Made by a program: the position numbers and the translations under genes. DNA of 64,000 nucleotides from Thuidium tamariscinum. Taxonomy: Eukaryota > Streptophyta > Bryopsida > Hypnales > Thuidiaceae. How positions within the stretch are numbered: the stretch's first letter is position 1; the number at the start of each line of letters is the position of its first letter. The DNA lies in NCBI GenBank assembly GCA_947034885.2, contig OX344758.2, positions 11,869,067-11,933,066 on the forward strand. Reading direction: 5' to 3'. Under the pieces are notes generated by a model. The model did not search any database, was not told the origin of the DNA, and was given only the letters and a program-made list of their open reading frames with translations. Shown piece by piece: positions 48,901 through 63,569 of this stretch.

Positions 48901-50600
48901 CAATATAGATCAAATGGTGAGCATCCAAGATAGCCTGACAGATCTCCTCCCAAGCTTGCCGATGCTGAAACTTCACGCCGTTTTCCAGGGTAATCTCAGG
49001 CAAGGAGCCATCCATAACATGCGCATCTTGATACATCGTCACCCGACATCCTTTCTTATTAGAAAAATACGTATTGGGCACGCCATGATCTCCACAACCA
49101 CCAACATAAATCTTGTTCCTGTCCACAGGAGTAAACTTGAGCTTCAAAAAAATAGCAGCACCTTCACGCACAACTTTTCCATTGGACATGACATCATGCC
49201 ACCCTTCCATAACCTCGCCATCTAAAATCTTATCCACGGGAATAATCACATCTCCAATTAATTGCGCTCCCATCATGTCGTTATCCTTGACAGTAATCTG
49301 CACATCATCGACGTAGTGTGCAACTGGAATAGAAAAGTGCTCGTCCCAGATCGGGTTGGTATCGTTGGTGATCACCCTGGTTCTGGCAACGCGGGCTCCA
49401 GCGAGGTTTACTGCAGCGTAAGGGTCGCTTGTGATGACTTTCGGGCGATGGTGGTGTCCTTCCTTGGTTGTTTTTTTTGGCACGAAGGCCGTCTTGCAAA
49501 CTGTTACACATGAGAAGAGCTGCCGCAACTTCTCAGAGACTATGTCCATATTGGGTAGGTTCCGGGCTTTCCAGATGTGGACTTCTAATGTTCCGTGTAA
49601 GAGCTTCTTTGCATTGACGAGCTCCTGCATTGTATCTGCATCCACTGGCACGTCGATCTGATCGCCTTTGGTTGTGGGCTTGTCTCCTTTTCGTCCTGAT
49701 CCCCCATGGCCTGGAAGACAGGAGCAAGCACAACGATGCAAAACTTACTCATAATATTATAGAATTGATGTAGTGTTCTGAATTAAAGAATGTAAGCCTT
49801 GATCCCTGGAATGTTCTTCACTGCAGGCAATCAATTTCATTGTCTTTGAATGCAAGTGAGCTCCCCTAAATCTAGAATCGTAGAAAGGAATCAAAGTATC
49901 CTTCAGAATAGCAAAAGCTAAGCTGTTCAAGAATGTTGTGCATGAAACGCGCACTCTTGACCTGATTCTTGCTTTCCGAAACGTAACCTCAGATGAGTAC
50001 TCAAGAATAAAATAAGCTACACCAAGAACTAGAGTCACAACTATAAACAAAGAACTATCACGTAGATGTATCTTATTTCAAGATACTTCATATTTCGAAC
50101 TAGGGTTCAGTATTTGAAAAGCAACAAACATCCTGTACCGGAACCTACTCAAACTTTCACTACAGTGTAGATGTAGCTTGTGTTGAGGTGAAATTCCGGC
50201 CTCCTCCTCTTTGATTCACAGTCAACAAACAAAAACACAAGCTTGACTAAAAACCTTACAAATTTCAAGCTAAAGGGCAACCATAGCACTCCTGCAAACC
50301 CCCTTGCGAAACAACATAGGGACATTTCAACAAACCAGTAGGTAGAACAATGTTCATTTCTTGATGTTCATTCCTCTCCAAGTTATTTCTTAAATTTTGT
50401 GACGAAGAATGTAGTAAACATTGCGAGGCTTCGTTACCTCCGACTCTATCCTTGCCCAATTCTCCAAGCGCACCAATTCCTCGCATCCCCGCCACCGGCG
50501 TCTTGCTCTGATGCGTATGCTCGTGCACATGGTCATGGCCGTGCGCCACTTTCTCTTCTAGACCTCCTCCCCCTTCCTCCGAAGACGCCTCCACAGCCAT
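42941..50600 (-). CDS. C2-domain phospholipase D (delta/alpha-like), complete, 12 exons, 928 aa
   Basis: Exons in coding order: 50600-50438, 49710-48878, 48624-48475, 47735-47619, 47440-47246, 46730-46443, 45985-45917, 45766-45619, 45183-45035, 44729-44550, 43872-43675, 43237-42941. All junctions are GT-AG and the total is 2787 nt. It should hydrolyse membrane phospholipids to phosphatidic acid in a Ca2+-dependent way. A C2 domain spans ~91-245 ([39 protein letters not shown]). HKD motif 1 is [10 protein letters not shown] (H430, K432, D437) and motif 2 is [10 protein letters not shown] (H778, K780, D785). [11 protein letters not shown] and the C-terminal ETFPDVGG are typical of C2-PLDs and closest to PLD-delta from memory. 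The first exon is odd: a Gly/His-rich stretch including [11 protein letters not shown]. Exon 11 could start 12 nt later (43860) without changing frame. Confidence 0.94.
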
Positions 50601-51579
50601 CCTTACGTTTCCTAAGCCACTCTTTCTACTCCAGACTACCCTTTAATGTCTTCCTCGCAAAACTTCCTCCCCCAAAAATTCTGCCGCCAAGAATCCCTTC
50701 AGCTGCAGCAGCTACAGCACAACATGAGGATCATGAGGACCAGCAACAATGCAACGAAAACCGGAAAGAGCGGGGTTCAGATACAACACCTTTACAAGAA
50801 AATAAAAAAGACCACTCACTCAGATCTATCAATTCCCACGTTCTTCCAAAAGTAGATTCGCACTCCACCAGTAGCAGAAGAAGATCAAACCATTATTTTA
50901 AAGAAAAAACGTATCCCAACCGAACAACATACACGTCAACAATACTTATTACTTACAGAGAGACAGAGAGACAGAGAAAGAGAGAGATTCAGAAGCTGAT
51001 GAAACCTCAACAAATGAGAGCTACCTCGCTCTTCAATCCATTCTCTCACCAGAGCTCGAAATCTCTCTACGAAATTCCAATTTCCGAATGGATTTCGAGG
51101 CTCGATTCATATTCGAAGGAAACGAAAGATTGAGGGTGATCGTGTGAGTGGGTTGAAGAGAATCAAAGCTTGATCTCATGTGGGGTCGGTGATGGAGGAG
51201 CCTGGCTGCCTGCCTGCCTGTTCTGATGCACTGGCAGAAGCTTTGCTTAGGCTAGCGGGAGTCTGGAGCACAGCAGCAGACAGTCACCGGTGAGTTACGA
51301 ATTTCCTACAGAGTGGTTGGTGCCTTGGAAAGTGGGGAGTGCTTGGTAGGTACGTACTCAGGTAGGCTTCAGTTGGGCTGTCCTTTGAAGGCTTGGCAAG
51401 AGTTACTTCGGTGTACTGGGACGTACAAGTTAAGCCTACGGTTGTGCTGACGGTTAATACTGTATGACAGGGCAGGCAGGCAGTACCTTTGCCAGCACAG
51501 ATAGTGAGTGACTAGTAACTGATTAGTAAGTGTCTAGTACGTGGGTATCAACTGAGCTCTGACAATGTCAGATGGCTGG
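50601..51579 (-). promoter_or_regulatory. Leader and promoter region of phospholipase D
   Basis: On the plus strand there is a GA-rich microsatellite (50956-50988, CT-rich in the transcript) and clusters of CCTG/CAGG repeats (51205-51225, 51471-51483). The minus strand has TATAAAG at 51586-51580, a possible core promoter that would give a leader of about 950 nt. The transcription start is not otherwise defined. Confidence 0.35.
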
Positions 51580-51807
51580 CTTTATAAGGAAACGATAATG
51601 CAATGTAAAGGTTTAGAACTCCCTGGAGGCCCCCAATTTGAAGCAAAAAAGGGAACTCAAGAGTCAAGACTCTTGGTGTGAACTGGCAAAGTGGAAAACT
51701 TGAATTTAACACCTCATGATCCAAAGGGGGTGTACTTCCAAAATGGGTCAAAACTGTCAAATACTTGAGCAATTTGTTTGCTCATTGTTTCTTGAGATTG
51801 GATAGAC

Positions 51808-52137
51808 TAAGGGAGGAGGTCCATAAACCGACCATCTAAGGGCTGGAACAGAATTTTGGGCAGGTCAAACATCTTGGAGTATTTTCCAGTGAATTTTTCT
51901 TGAAAGACAGCTTGAATAGGCATCTAACCCAAGTCGTTTCATATTTTTTGGAGCTTTGTAGAGTTAGTTATGAATTTCTAAAGTCAATATGGCATAGGGC
52001 TCCAAAACCGCCCACCCCCTCAAATGTTCATTGTTTGTACATTACTGTAAAGATCAAAAAGCATCATGTACCAAAAATATACATTTCAAAAGGTGAGCGG
52101 TTTTGGAGCCTGAGTGATTTTCGAGCCTCCTCCCTTA
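51808..52137. mobile_element. TA-flanked MITE (family E, copy 2)
   Basis: AGGGAGGAGG (51810) and CCTCCTCCCT (ending 52135) are inverted ends bordered by TA on both sides. A second inverted pair, GGCTCCAAAACCGCCCACC (~51996) and GGTGAGCGGTTTTGGAGCC (~52092), makes the right half a hairpin. The interior holds one copy of the unit that is repeated about seven times at 1783-2290. No coding function. Confidence 0.75.
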
Positions 52138-53918
52138 TAACCATTGTGATCTTGTAGTTCACATTGAGGGTGAGCACCTCAAAAAAATTCAAACTATTTG
52201 CCTACACAATTCAATAGATATTTAAATTTGAAGTTTTTTGGGTAACTAGGGGGAAAAAAATTCAATACACTTTGGAGGAGAATATCTTGGTGAGGACATT
52301 TTGAAATGATGAATTTTTTATTCTTTGTGAAAGACAAGAAAATTGAAATTGATCATCTCAAATTTTACAACATTTTGTAAATTTTGTAAATTTTAGGTGG
52401 AGTTTGGAATGCACAATATGTGACCACTAAAATGACAGTAGTGTTTTGTAAAAAATAAAAAAAGGATGGGAACATTTGTCTTCTCTTCCAACTCCTTAGA
52501 TATGTCTTTTTTGAGGTAGGCAACAATTGCACTAGTTGGCTAATATTTTTCTCCATATTCATATTGAACCAAAAGATATGAGCCATGAACTACACTACAC
52601 CACTCAACTTTAAAAAATTTCACAAGGCAAAGTTTAACTTGGAATTTGATGAAGCTACGACCATTGGATTTATAACATAGTTTGTTTTCAAGAGACATTT
52701 TTTAATGAAAAAAAACACAATATTTGATGATGGGCATGTCATGAAAAAAATGGTAACAACTAGAAAACAATCACTTGGATTACCAAAGAGTTGAGGATTC
52801 TCAAATATACCATTGACCCAAAACCACCCTCATCACTCCAAAATCCACATGTATCTATATAGAAGAGACATGTTTGAAATCTCTATAAGTATAAAAGCTT
52901 TGACCCTCCATAACTTTTGCATAAAATATCCAAATATTGCATTCTTTGGTATTTTGAAATCTTTTCACTTGCCACAGCAAAGTATATAAATTTGAGTAAT
53001 CTAATAATAATAAATAGACACAATAGCAAAATGTGGCATTTTTAGAAAGTGTTAGGCTAAAAAAAATCTATTGCCATTCATTTAAGATGGTGTGTATATA
53101 GATGGTCAAGAATAAAAGTCACAATTAGTTGATATTTTAGCCTTGTAGACAAACAAAATATTAGTAATATTCTTAAATGAAAAGTAGGAGAGTTTTTGTA
53201 TTTTTTGTAAATTTCTTAAGTCAAAACAAGAAGAAACTTCAAAGTAATAAATAGATGTATGACTTTGAAGTACCTTAAGAAAGATACAAAATTGCTTTGT
53301 AAAATAGGACCATTCAAAGTAAATAGTTTGACGTCATATTGGTGGCACTTCAATAGACACACCTATTTGAGAGAATTTGGTGGAAACTTGAAAAGGAGAC
53401 AAAAGGCAAAAGGGTGTAATTATCTTATGTTGTAAATCTACAAAGAGATGAGACTTGAGAAGCATTTTCTAACAAGAAGGTCTATATTGCATTTTTCAAT
53501 GTATCAATTATGAATATTTTAGGTGTGGATATACACTTTGAATTTTTTTTGTGATTCCAACTTCAAAAATTTATATCTAAATCCACAATGGTCTAAAAAC
53601 TATGAAATCACTTGCATTAGAATTAACACTCATACCAAAATTACATATGCAATTCCTCATTGTCATTGTCAATGTTTGTGGACAATTGAACTTTAATCCT
53701 AACTTCTAAATTTGTTTAAGATTTTTCTTTTTTTCTTTTTTGCTTCTATCTTTGCAAATGTAAATATTTATTTCAAATTCATTAAAATAGTCAAATCAAA
53801 AGTTTTTTCCTGAACAAATTCAAGCATTCCTTTAGATGAATGAAAAGTGTTTTTTTCATAAAAACATTATATTAAAATGTCCTTTTTGTTATACAAAATA
53901 TTGTCTAGTGATAAATTC
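52138..53918. other. AT-rich intergenic DNA
   Basis: No gene supported. A relative of the phospholipase D 3' repeat lies near 52900-52985. Confidence 0.5.
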
Positions 53919-54248
53919 TAGGAGAGATTTGAGGCCTTTGAAGAATTATAGGTTCCTAGATTATAGGAACTTTGTGGCAATACTAGAAATATTGCCAAAT
54001 AAGTGATCTCATGTAGTTGAGCGACTATCATGTCAAATAATATTAATTGATTTATTTGAAACTATTATTTTTAATTTATTTTTAATTTAAAGAAAATTGT
54101 TTTTTGATATTTTAATACTATTGGAATTTTTTTAATTAATTTTTTTTAAATACAAATATTCATACTAACATTGGTTGGTTTGTAGTATCAAGAACAATTT
54201 CAAGAAACAACCTAGAAATAGTCTTTTAGATGCCCCAAAACTCCTCTA
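53919..54248. mobile_element. MITE (family M, copy 3)
   Basis: Left end TA-GGAGAGATTTGAGGCC and right end GGGGC-like inverted AAAACTCCTC-TA pair imperfectly. The internal order (paired TTCCTAGA/TAGGAACTTTGTGGC, then poly-A/T core, then right end) parallels the copy at 63039-63306. A further half-end (TTAAAAGAGTTTTGGGGCC) just outside at 54266 suggests a second truncated copy. Confidence 0.6.
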
Positions 54249-57200
54249 ATGCATTGAAATCCATTAAAAGAGTTTTGGGGCCTCTATATCATAATTTGTC
54301 TAACAAATTTATTCATACTAATTAAAAAAATTGATCTTCAAGTAGTACACTTGGCTATTTAATACTATTCTATTTTATTGCAAATATTAATCTCTAAGTG
54401 CTCAAGCACTTCAAATATAGCCTCTTTGGTTTGAAAGGTTGCCATGTGTTGATTCTTATAATCTTTTCAATAGTACAGTCAAATCATTTGTTCATTTCTT
54501 TGTTGATTTAAGGCTATCTCTAGTATTAATTGGTACGGTTAATTTTTGTCAATCTTGTTTTTAATGATAGTTTGATTAGAATGAATGAGTGCAAGAGGGT
54601 CTGGATTTTGATAAACATGAGCTAGGTGCTTAAGAGTTAAGAAATTTTATTAATGATATATATATTCCATTGCTTTTGATGAAGGAGAATAAAAAATTTA
54701 ATGGACAAAAATCAGTTCATATAGAAATATTCCATTACTTTAATTTGATGGATATGCAAAATTCTTTTTCTAACATGAAGATAGTAATTAAAGATCTATC
54801 TTTTGAATATATGCAAAAAATTTGGTTTGGTTCCAAATGATGGTCTCCCTTTGCCCCACTAAAAATCTTCAAATTAGGCAGAATTTTTGTTCTACTAAAA
54901 AATTTTGTTTCTTGATTTCAACTATTGAGTATGTGTTCTCATGCAGAATGACCTTATAGAGGCAAGTGAAATGATATAGGAGCATTCCTTTAGCCTAGCA
55001 AGCTTAGCCTTGCCAATATGAGGCACCTTTTACTAATTGTTCTTTTAGACAATAGTATTTGCAATCCATTTAGTAATGACTTCAACACTATGAAAATGTA
55101 TTCAGAATGCCTAAATGATAGAACCTATTGTAAGTTAGAGATTTTGCATAGATCTAAGGGATGGGTTATTCATTTTTTTAAGCATGCATTGTTGGCACTA
55201 TGATAAAAAAAAATACAAATTAATCCCTAAAGGGAAAAGATTTTTAGAGGTTTTTAGTAGGAAGAAGGAGTATATATATATGTGGACGGTCTGTTACTTG
55301 ATTTTTTCCAATAAACCTCTAAGTTATCATACAAAAATTCTATACAACTTTACAATGCAAAAAACATGCATTCAAATTGTGATTTACAAATACAAAATTT
55401 GGCTTGATAGATGTAGCTTTTAAAGACAAAAAGAATGACTTCAAAAAGTTGGATCATAGTTGAATAAGGTATCTACACCCAAAATTACATAAATAAGCAA
55501 TTGAACATGGTTCCCATTTTTTTTGCAAGGTCTTGTTGGTAGTGAAAAAGAGATTCTAGATTCTTTTAAATGCATTTCTTAAACATTTTATGAAATAAAC
55601 TATAAATTTTCAAAGTATTGAAAATAGGTGTTTCCAAAACCAATCATCAATGTTCATGAATAGTAGTACATTTTAGGCAAGAATCTATAGTGGGCAGTCC
55701 TTAAAAGTGGTTGAAGTTAGATGTAGTTACTTTATTGGAGATGCTATCACCAAATTTCTTGGAAACCAAGTCCCTCAAATTGAGCCAAACAATTAATTTT
55801 TTATTTGTTTAGGTACAAAAGTATATATAGTAGAATGATTGACCCTTATTGATATCTCACTAATACAATGACACCCACATAAATCCATAAACAATGCTAA
55901 GGTTTTTTTTTAGTTGATGAATGAGAGAACATCTTGCTATATAGAAGAAAAGTGCAACAATTCATCTTCAAAATTAAGGGTAGAAAGGGAAGATCTTTTT
56001 TAGTAGTTTGACTTCTAATGTGTACTTTTGGATTTTCACGGTATCAAAATTGATGATTTCTACAATTACCACCTTGTTGTTTAACTCCTAAATGCCTAAG
56101 GCACTAAATTTTTTTGTCAACAATGTTTTGAAGTTAAATAAAACCTAACAAAGTTGTTATTATTAATAGTTTATATTTTTGAAGTTTAGTTTTAGCATCA
56201 AAAATTTGATTTTGAAAATGATTGATTATGAAATTTCTATTCAAGATTTTATGCAAGGTGCACATTGCAATCTTGACTTTCCATAGTGTTGAGGGCTCTT
56301 GGAAATGAACCTCAAATACACTAGGTCTTGGGTTAAAAATCACATTAAAAACTCATTTAAAAAGATTTTAGAGTAGATTTTGAGAAGCTATAAATTGAGT
56401 GGAGTTATCTATATTAAGCCCTTCAACCTCATATTTTTTTGGTGACCAACTTTGTAAATTTGATATGTGAAAAGATGGTTGAAAGATTTGGAATCACTTT
56501 TGCAATTTTAACACCCTCATGATCAAACATTATAATCCTTCAATCCATAAGTGATATTGTTGCAATTTCTTTTCCAATGTGATCTCTACCATGTCTAGTT
56601 TGACAAGTATGAATTAAAAAAATTGATATAACTTATCAAAATGTTGACATTTTGTTCAATTTAGAGCAAAAAAGGTCTTCCGCATTTAGGGTTTAAGGGT
56701 TGAACTTGAAATCAACCGAAAAGTGGTGGTAAGTTCCGAGTCATTGACAAGCACCAACAGAGGTACTCGTTTTCAATGAACGTTCACCACGGCCCACTAA
56801 TCAATTTTCGACCTACCGATAACTCATGAATCCTCTCGCACAGACGTACACTGAAAGCAACACCTCACCTAAATCCAAAGTTCTATCCTCAGAGCACCAC
56901 TAACTAATGATGCAAAATACAAAATCAACTCTAATATTTGAGACATTTGTACCGCAGGATTCAGGCAAATTGTGAACACTGCACAGTAAAGATCAACAAA
57001 GGCAAAAGAAAAACTCTTCCCTAGATCAGCACTGAAGGACTGCGGCCTCATCAAACAAACAAAACCGGTATTGCTAAGGAATATCACACCTTGATACTGC
57101 CGATTGGTCTAAAGATCCACACCCTATTTCAGACCATGAGCAAGACACATGGTGGAAACAGCTTTAAGCCAAGAGGAATTCATTCTCTGCTATAAAAGAT

Positions 57201-57500
57201 TGATTGATTGATTAATTAGAATGCGATTCAGAGTCACAATGGTAACAAAGATCACAGGTAAAGGTCATTCTTGTCACAAAACGTATAGGGACTAAGCACT
57301 TCCTGTAAGTCGGTACTTGAGCGAATCAAGCAATAATAACCCTTATATCTAGAAGGCTGACCGACTTAGCAGACTCTACCAGCAAGGGTCCTAAATTGAA
57401 CAGGAAGTGTTAATACTGCATGAGATTTCGCAGCTTCTACATCAAATCACCAGAAGCTCTCTAAGTGAAGTTTCTAGAACCGTTCACTATGCAACCGGAA
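54249..57500. other. AT-rich intergenic DNA
   Basis: No coding region supported. Base composition becomes less AT-rich from about 56700 towards the guanosine deaminase gene. A (CTCTA)n microsatellite of about five units lies at 57525-57545. Confidence 0.5.
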
Positions 57501-57677
57501 GAAGCCACATGAGCCGTGTAACCTCTACTCTACTCTACTCTACTCCCTCCACTGGATGTACCACGAACTACGGGTAAACTGAAACGTGGCACCTATTGAC
57601 CGGATCAAATAGGGCATTCATATCATCTATCTTCTAAAGCGACTAGCATCTATTTGTTGTACCTTTCTTTGCTGGTA

Positions 57678-59946
<2,269 letters not shown>

Positions 59947-60023
59947 GGTATCTCCCTAGCTCTCCTTCAAGCCTGACAGATAAACCCAGGCGTTCGCCAA
60001 CAATAGTCACTGTTCCATAATTA

Positions 60024-61110
60024 CCTGCACAACCCGTTCAATAAAACCCGATCATCAATCAAAACGCAACCACTGAACATCAATATCGAACAAAATTGAA
60101 CACCAAACATGAACAAGACGCCTCATGCACAAACAATTGGACTAAAATTATCACGAATGGGCCAAGATTTACATCTTTCATTAGGTTCACATCTACTCTA
60201 AAGCTAGAGAGATCACAAGTGTGTCCGATTCTATTTCATAATGGACCTTCATTTGTTTATCAGGGGTAAAACTTGTAACATCTATCTTAAAACCTTGATA
60301 ATTATAATGTTTCTTTCTTTGCATCTCTTCTCTCATTACGTTCCAACTTCTTATAATTTCATAGCTTGTATTGAAACCGAGATCAGCTACTTTGGCCAAC
60401 TACATATCCTTAACCTTGAGCAATCAGAACTCAATCAAGATCGGATCGCAGCTCCCAGGGAATGACGTCTCAAATTACAACGTTCTGGAGCAAATAGATC
60501 ATGAAACACAAAAAAATACAACACACCATTCATACAAACAACGAAACCACACCAACGCCACAAACAAACAAGTAAACTTCGCAAAAAAGCCAAAAAGCCA
60601 AAAATCTCAAGCTGAGGATTAAGCTCAACCGCAATTCCGCCGATCAAAAACTCCAAACACAAAGCATCATCGGGGATTACCATCCCCAGGAACAATTGCC
60701 CACTATAGATCGTGAAAATTTCTTCGACACAGAGTCCAAAATTTCTTCTACACAGACACCGAGACGCCACCGACAATTACACTCCCAGCGTAAAAGACAA
60801 GACAAAATTTCTCTCCCACAACTGACTCCGTCCCAAGAGGAGAATTGGCGACCAATAGTACCGCAAGTCCAATCACGGAATCAGGAATCTTATGAAAGAC
60901 TTTTAACGCAAAGCCAAACGAATGCGATAAGAAGTGGACCCTCTGAGAAAACAAGGCAAAAAAAAATGAGTTGAACAGTTCAAGAGCACGGATCGATCAG
61001 GAGCTAACCTGAAATGTCCGCCACTCAGGAGGTGAGGTGCGATAGGGAAGCTCTGGGGGAGATGATATGAAAGCATTTACTTAGTCGGAGGAGAATGGCG
61101 AGAGGGACGA
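60024..61110 (-). promoter_or_regulatory. Guanosine deaminase 5'UTR with probable intron and a short uORF
   Basis: CATTTCAG-GTTAGC (donor, exon end 61009) and TTGTGCAG-GTAATT (acceptor, exon start 60024) suggest a 984-nt intron in the leader. If the transcript starts above 61076, the spliced leader contains ATG at 61076 opening a 23-codon frame. That frame stops (AGG TAA) exactly over the junction, before the main start. Transcription start is inferred. Confidence 0.45.
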
Positions 61111-63038
61111 TGCAATTAGGGTTTGTGGGGTCCAGGACGGACTCTTCTTGATGAATTAGTTCATAACTAGTTTCTAATGTAAATTTTTTTTTGGCGGATT
61201 TCCATGTAAAGTAGACATGCCTATTACCACCCTGATTTGCAATCTGGCTATATTGGGGCCAATTCCAAGAGGGGCACATATTTTTCAGAAGTGTGTGCAT
61301 GTTTCACGAATCAAATCCAAGTGGAATCATAATTTTCTAATCAAAACTCTAATTTCTGTGAATTTTTGAAGTAGTCAGCCCTAAATTACAAAACTGTCTT
61401 TAGACTAGGGTCATAAACAACTCATAAACATCCTATAACCATCTAATGAAGAATTAAATATTTTCTATTTATGGAGTAACACACTATCCCAGCTTCCTAG
61501 CTTGTCACAAAATCTATAATTTTGTCATAGAAACCCTCATATTGTTATAGAATGAAGGGAATTGAGGCGGGATTTTAGGTAGAGATGGGTCCAAAACTAG
61601 AGTCAGTGATGGAAATGGCCTGGTCTAGTTGGTGGAAGTGGGTTGCAAGTGTAAATAGGCCGGTTTACCTTACAATTTGAATGGAAAATCAAGTTTCAAG
61701 TTTTTTGCTATCAAAATTACTTTAGTTGACTTTTATGATGTTTACATTTCTATATAAACTTCATTTATGGTGTAGCTTTGCCTTGTTATAAAACTCACAG
61801 CAATGCAAAAGTTGGAAAAAAAATTCTGTTCACTTTTCAAGTACTCAATCTTCCTATAGCCACGTAAGCAATCTACTATGATTTTTCCTTTACAAATATT
61901 GATCACTTCTATGTAGAGTTTCGGAAATTTTTTTGTGTCTTCTTCAAAGTTTGTCCAATCCTAATACATGGTCCATATTAGCAAATAGTTTGGTGCCAAT
62001 GTAAGCTTTAGGCACCATTCTTTGACACTATTCTTTGATGCCACAAGACTACAATTCTACTAGTGTCACTCATGATATGTTCATTTTTACTACTTAAATT
62101 GACAAATGTAAATGATACATTGAAGATAACAACGATATATTTGTTATATTAGATAATGCTATTAGATCCCAATTACTTTATGAACCTCCTACTTTAATAG
62201 CACCTACTGAAGATTTGATTAGGGATTTGTGAAGGGTTTGCATATGGTTCATAATGTTGAAGTGTAAAAGCTTTTGTTTGGAGTTGTTTAGCTCCTAAGG
62301 GAATTGGCATCTACAATATAGATTACTTTCAAGAGTTTATTGTTGAAACTACAAGAAATGGATGAAGTGCATTCAAATATTTTGAAAAGCAATTTTTTAA
62401 TCATTCTACAACTATGTCACTTAATGTGGTCTTTCAATGCTTTATGATTATTGTGGAAAGTTCTAAACAAGTGTATATATGGATGGAAAAAAGATAACTT
62501 GCAAAAATTAAGATTTGATGTCTAAATTGTTTTAATGCCATACTTTATTTTGTAAAAGAAACCAAAAAATCATCAATAGCCTTCTTTGGAAAAAATCGTA
62601 AGGACTAATATTGAATCTTAGGTGATTGCAAAAAAGATAGAATGACTAAGTTCAATAAGTTGTCATGTACTATAGCTTTTGAAGTATGAATCTCATGAAC
62701 TTGAAATTTTTAGAGATGGATATATAACTTGATCATAATCATAACCATTATTATTATTATTTTAAATTTTTTTTAAATATTTAAATATTAGTTTAGCTAA
62801 TTTGTCATGCTTTGCTATTTATGATTTTCCAGTATTGGGGAGTATTCAAAATTAATGATTTAGAGCTGAAATTTCCAGGGTCTATTTTCACACTAGGTAG
62901 GCACATACCTATCAAAGTTTACCAAATTTAATTTAATTTTATGTCCTCTATATTCATGCAAATAGGGATTCTTTGCACAAGCAATTCTAAACATTGAAGA
63001 TGGTTTCAAGATCATTGTTTTGGTTAAATCTCTTTACA
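61111..63038. other. AT-rich intergenic DNA
   Basis: No gene or clear element recognised. Confidence 0.5.
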
Positions 63039-63306
63039 TAAGAGGATTTTCAACTGGTGTAGAAGACCACAAGTTCCCGAACTATGGGAACTTGCTAGAA
63101 GCTGCCACAAAGGCAATTTGATGTGGCCAAGAGATTGTCACATTAGATAATAATATTTAATTAATATTTTAATTAAAAAATTCCAATTTTTTTTTTTAAT
63201 AATTTTTTTTTAAATTATTATTTTTAAATTATTATTTAATCTGACTAGTTCACAAACTGGTGAACAAGGCTGAAACGGTCTCTCAGAGCCCTGAAAAATC
63301 TTCTTA
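63039..63306. mobile_element. MITE (family M, copy 4)
   Basis: TAAGAGGATTTT at the left and AAAAATCTTCTTA at the right are inverted with TA at each border. The subterminal pair GTTCCCGAACTATGGGAAC, then a poly-A/T core, match the layout of the other family M copies. No coding capacity. Confidence 0.7.
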
Positions 63307-63337
63307 TGCCCCAAAGTCTTATGAAATGGCCAATTTT

Positions 63338-63566
63338 CACTAGAAGAAAACCATGTTAAAATTGCAGAAAACACGTCATGTGGTTTGTGTTGAGTCCCTG
63401 TTTACAAACGCAGTCAAAATGCAGTGAAAACACAAAAAAATGCAGAAAAATGCTTTTTCTGCGTTTTTTTGTGTTTTCACTGCATTTTGACTGCGTTTGT
63501 AAACAGGGACTCAACACAAACCACATGACGTGTTTTCTGCAATTTTAACATGGTTTTCTTCTACTG
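63338..63566. mobile_element. 229-bp near-perfect foldback with CACTA-type ends
   Basis: The whole element is one palindrome: arms of about 113 nt meet at a loop of about 3 nt near 63452, with only about two mismatches by eye. The outer end CACTAGAAGAAAA is the same as that of the 967-bp element at 38629, and TTT flanks both sides (63335-63337, 63567-63569) as a 3-bp target duplication. A transcript would form a long perfect duplex. Confidence 0.9.
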
Positions 63567-63569
63567 TTT

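Noticed and set aside
50399-51133. 244-codon plus-strand frame opposite phospholipase D exon 1
   Set aside because: It starts with GTG, is biased and low in complexity, and overlaps the well-supported minus-strand exon and leader.
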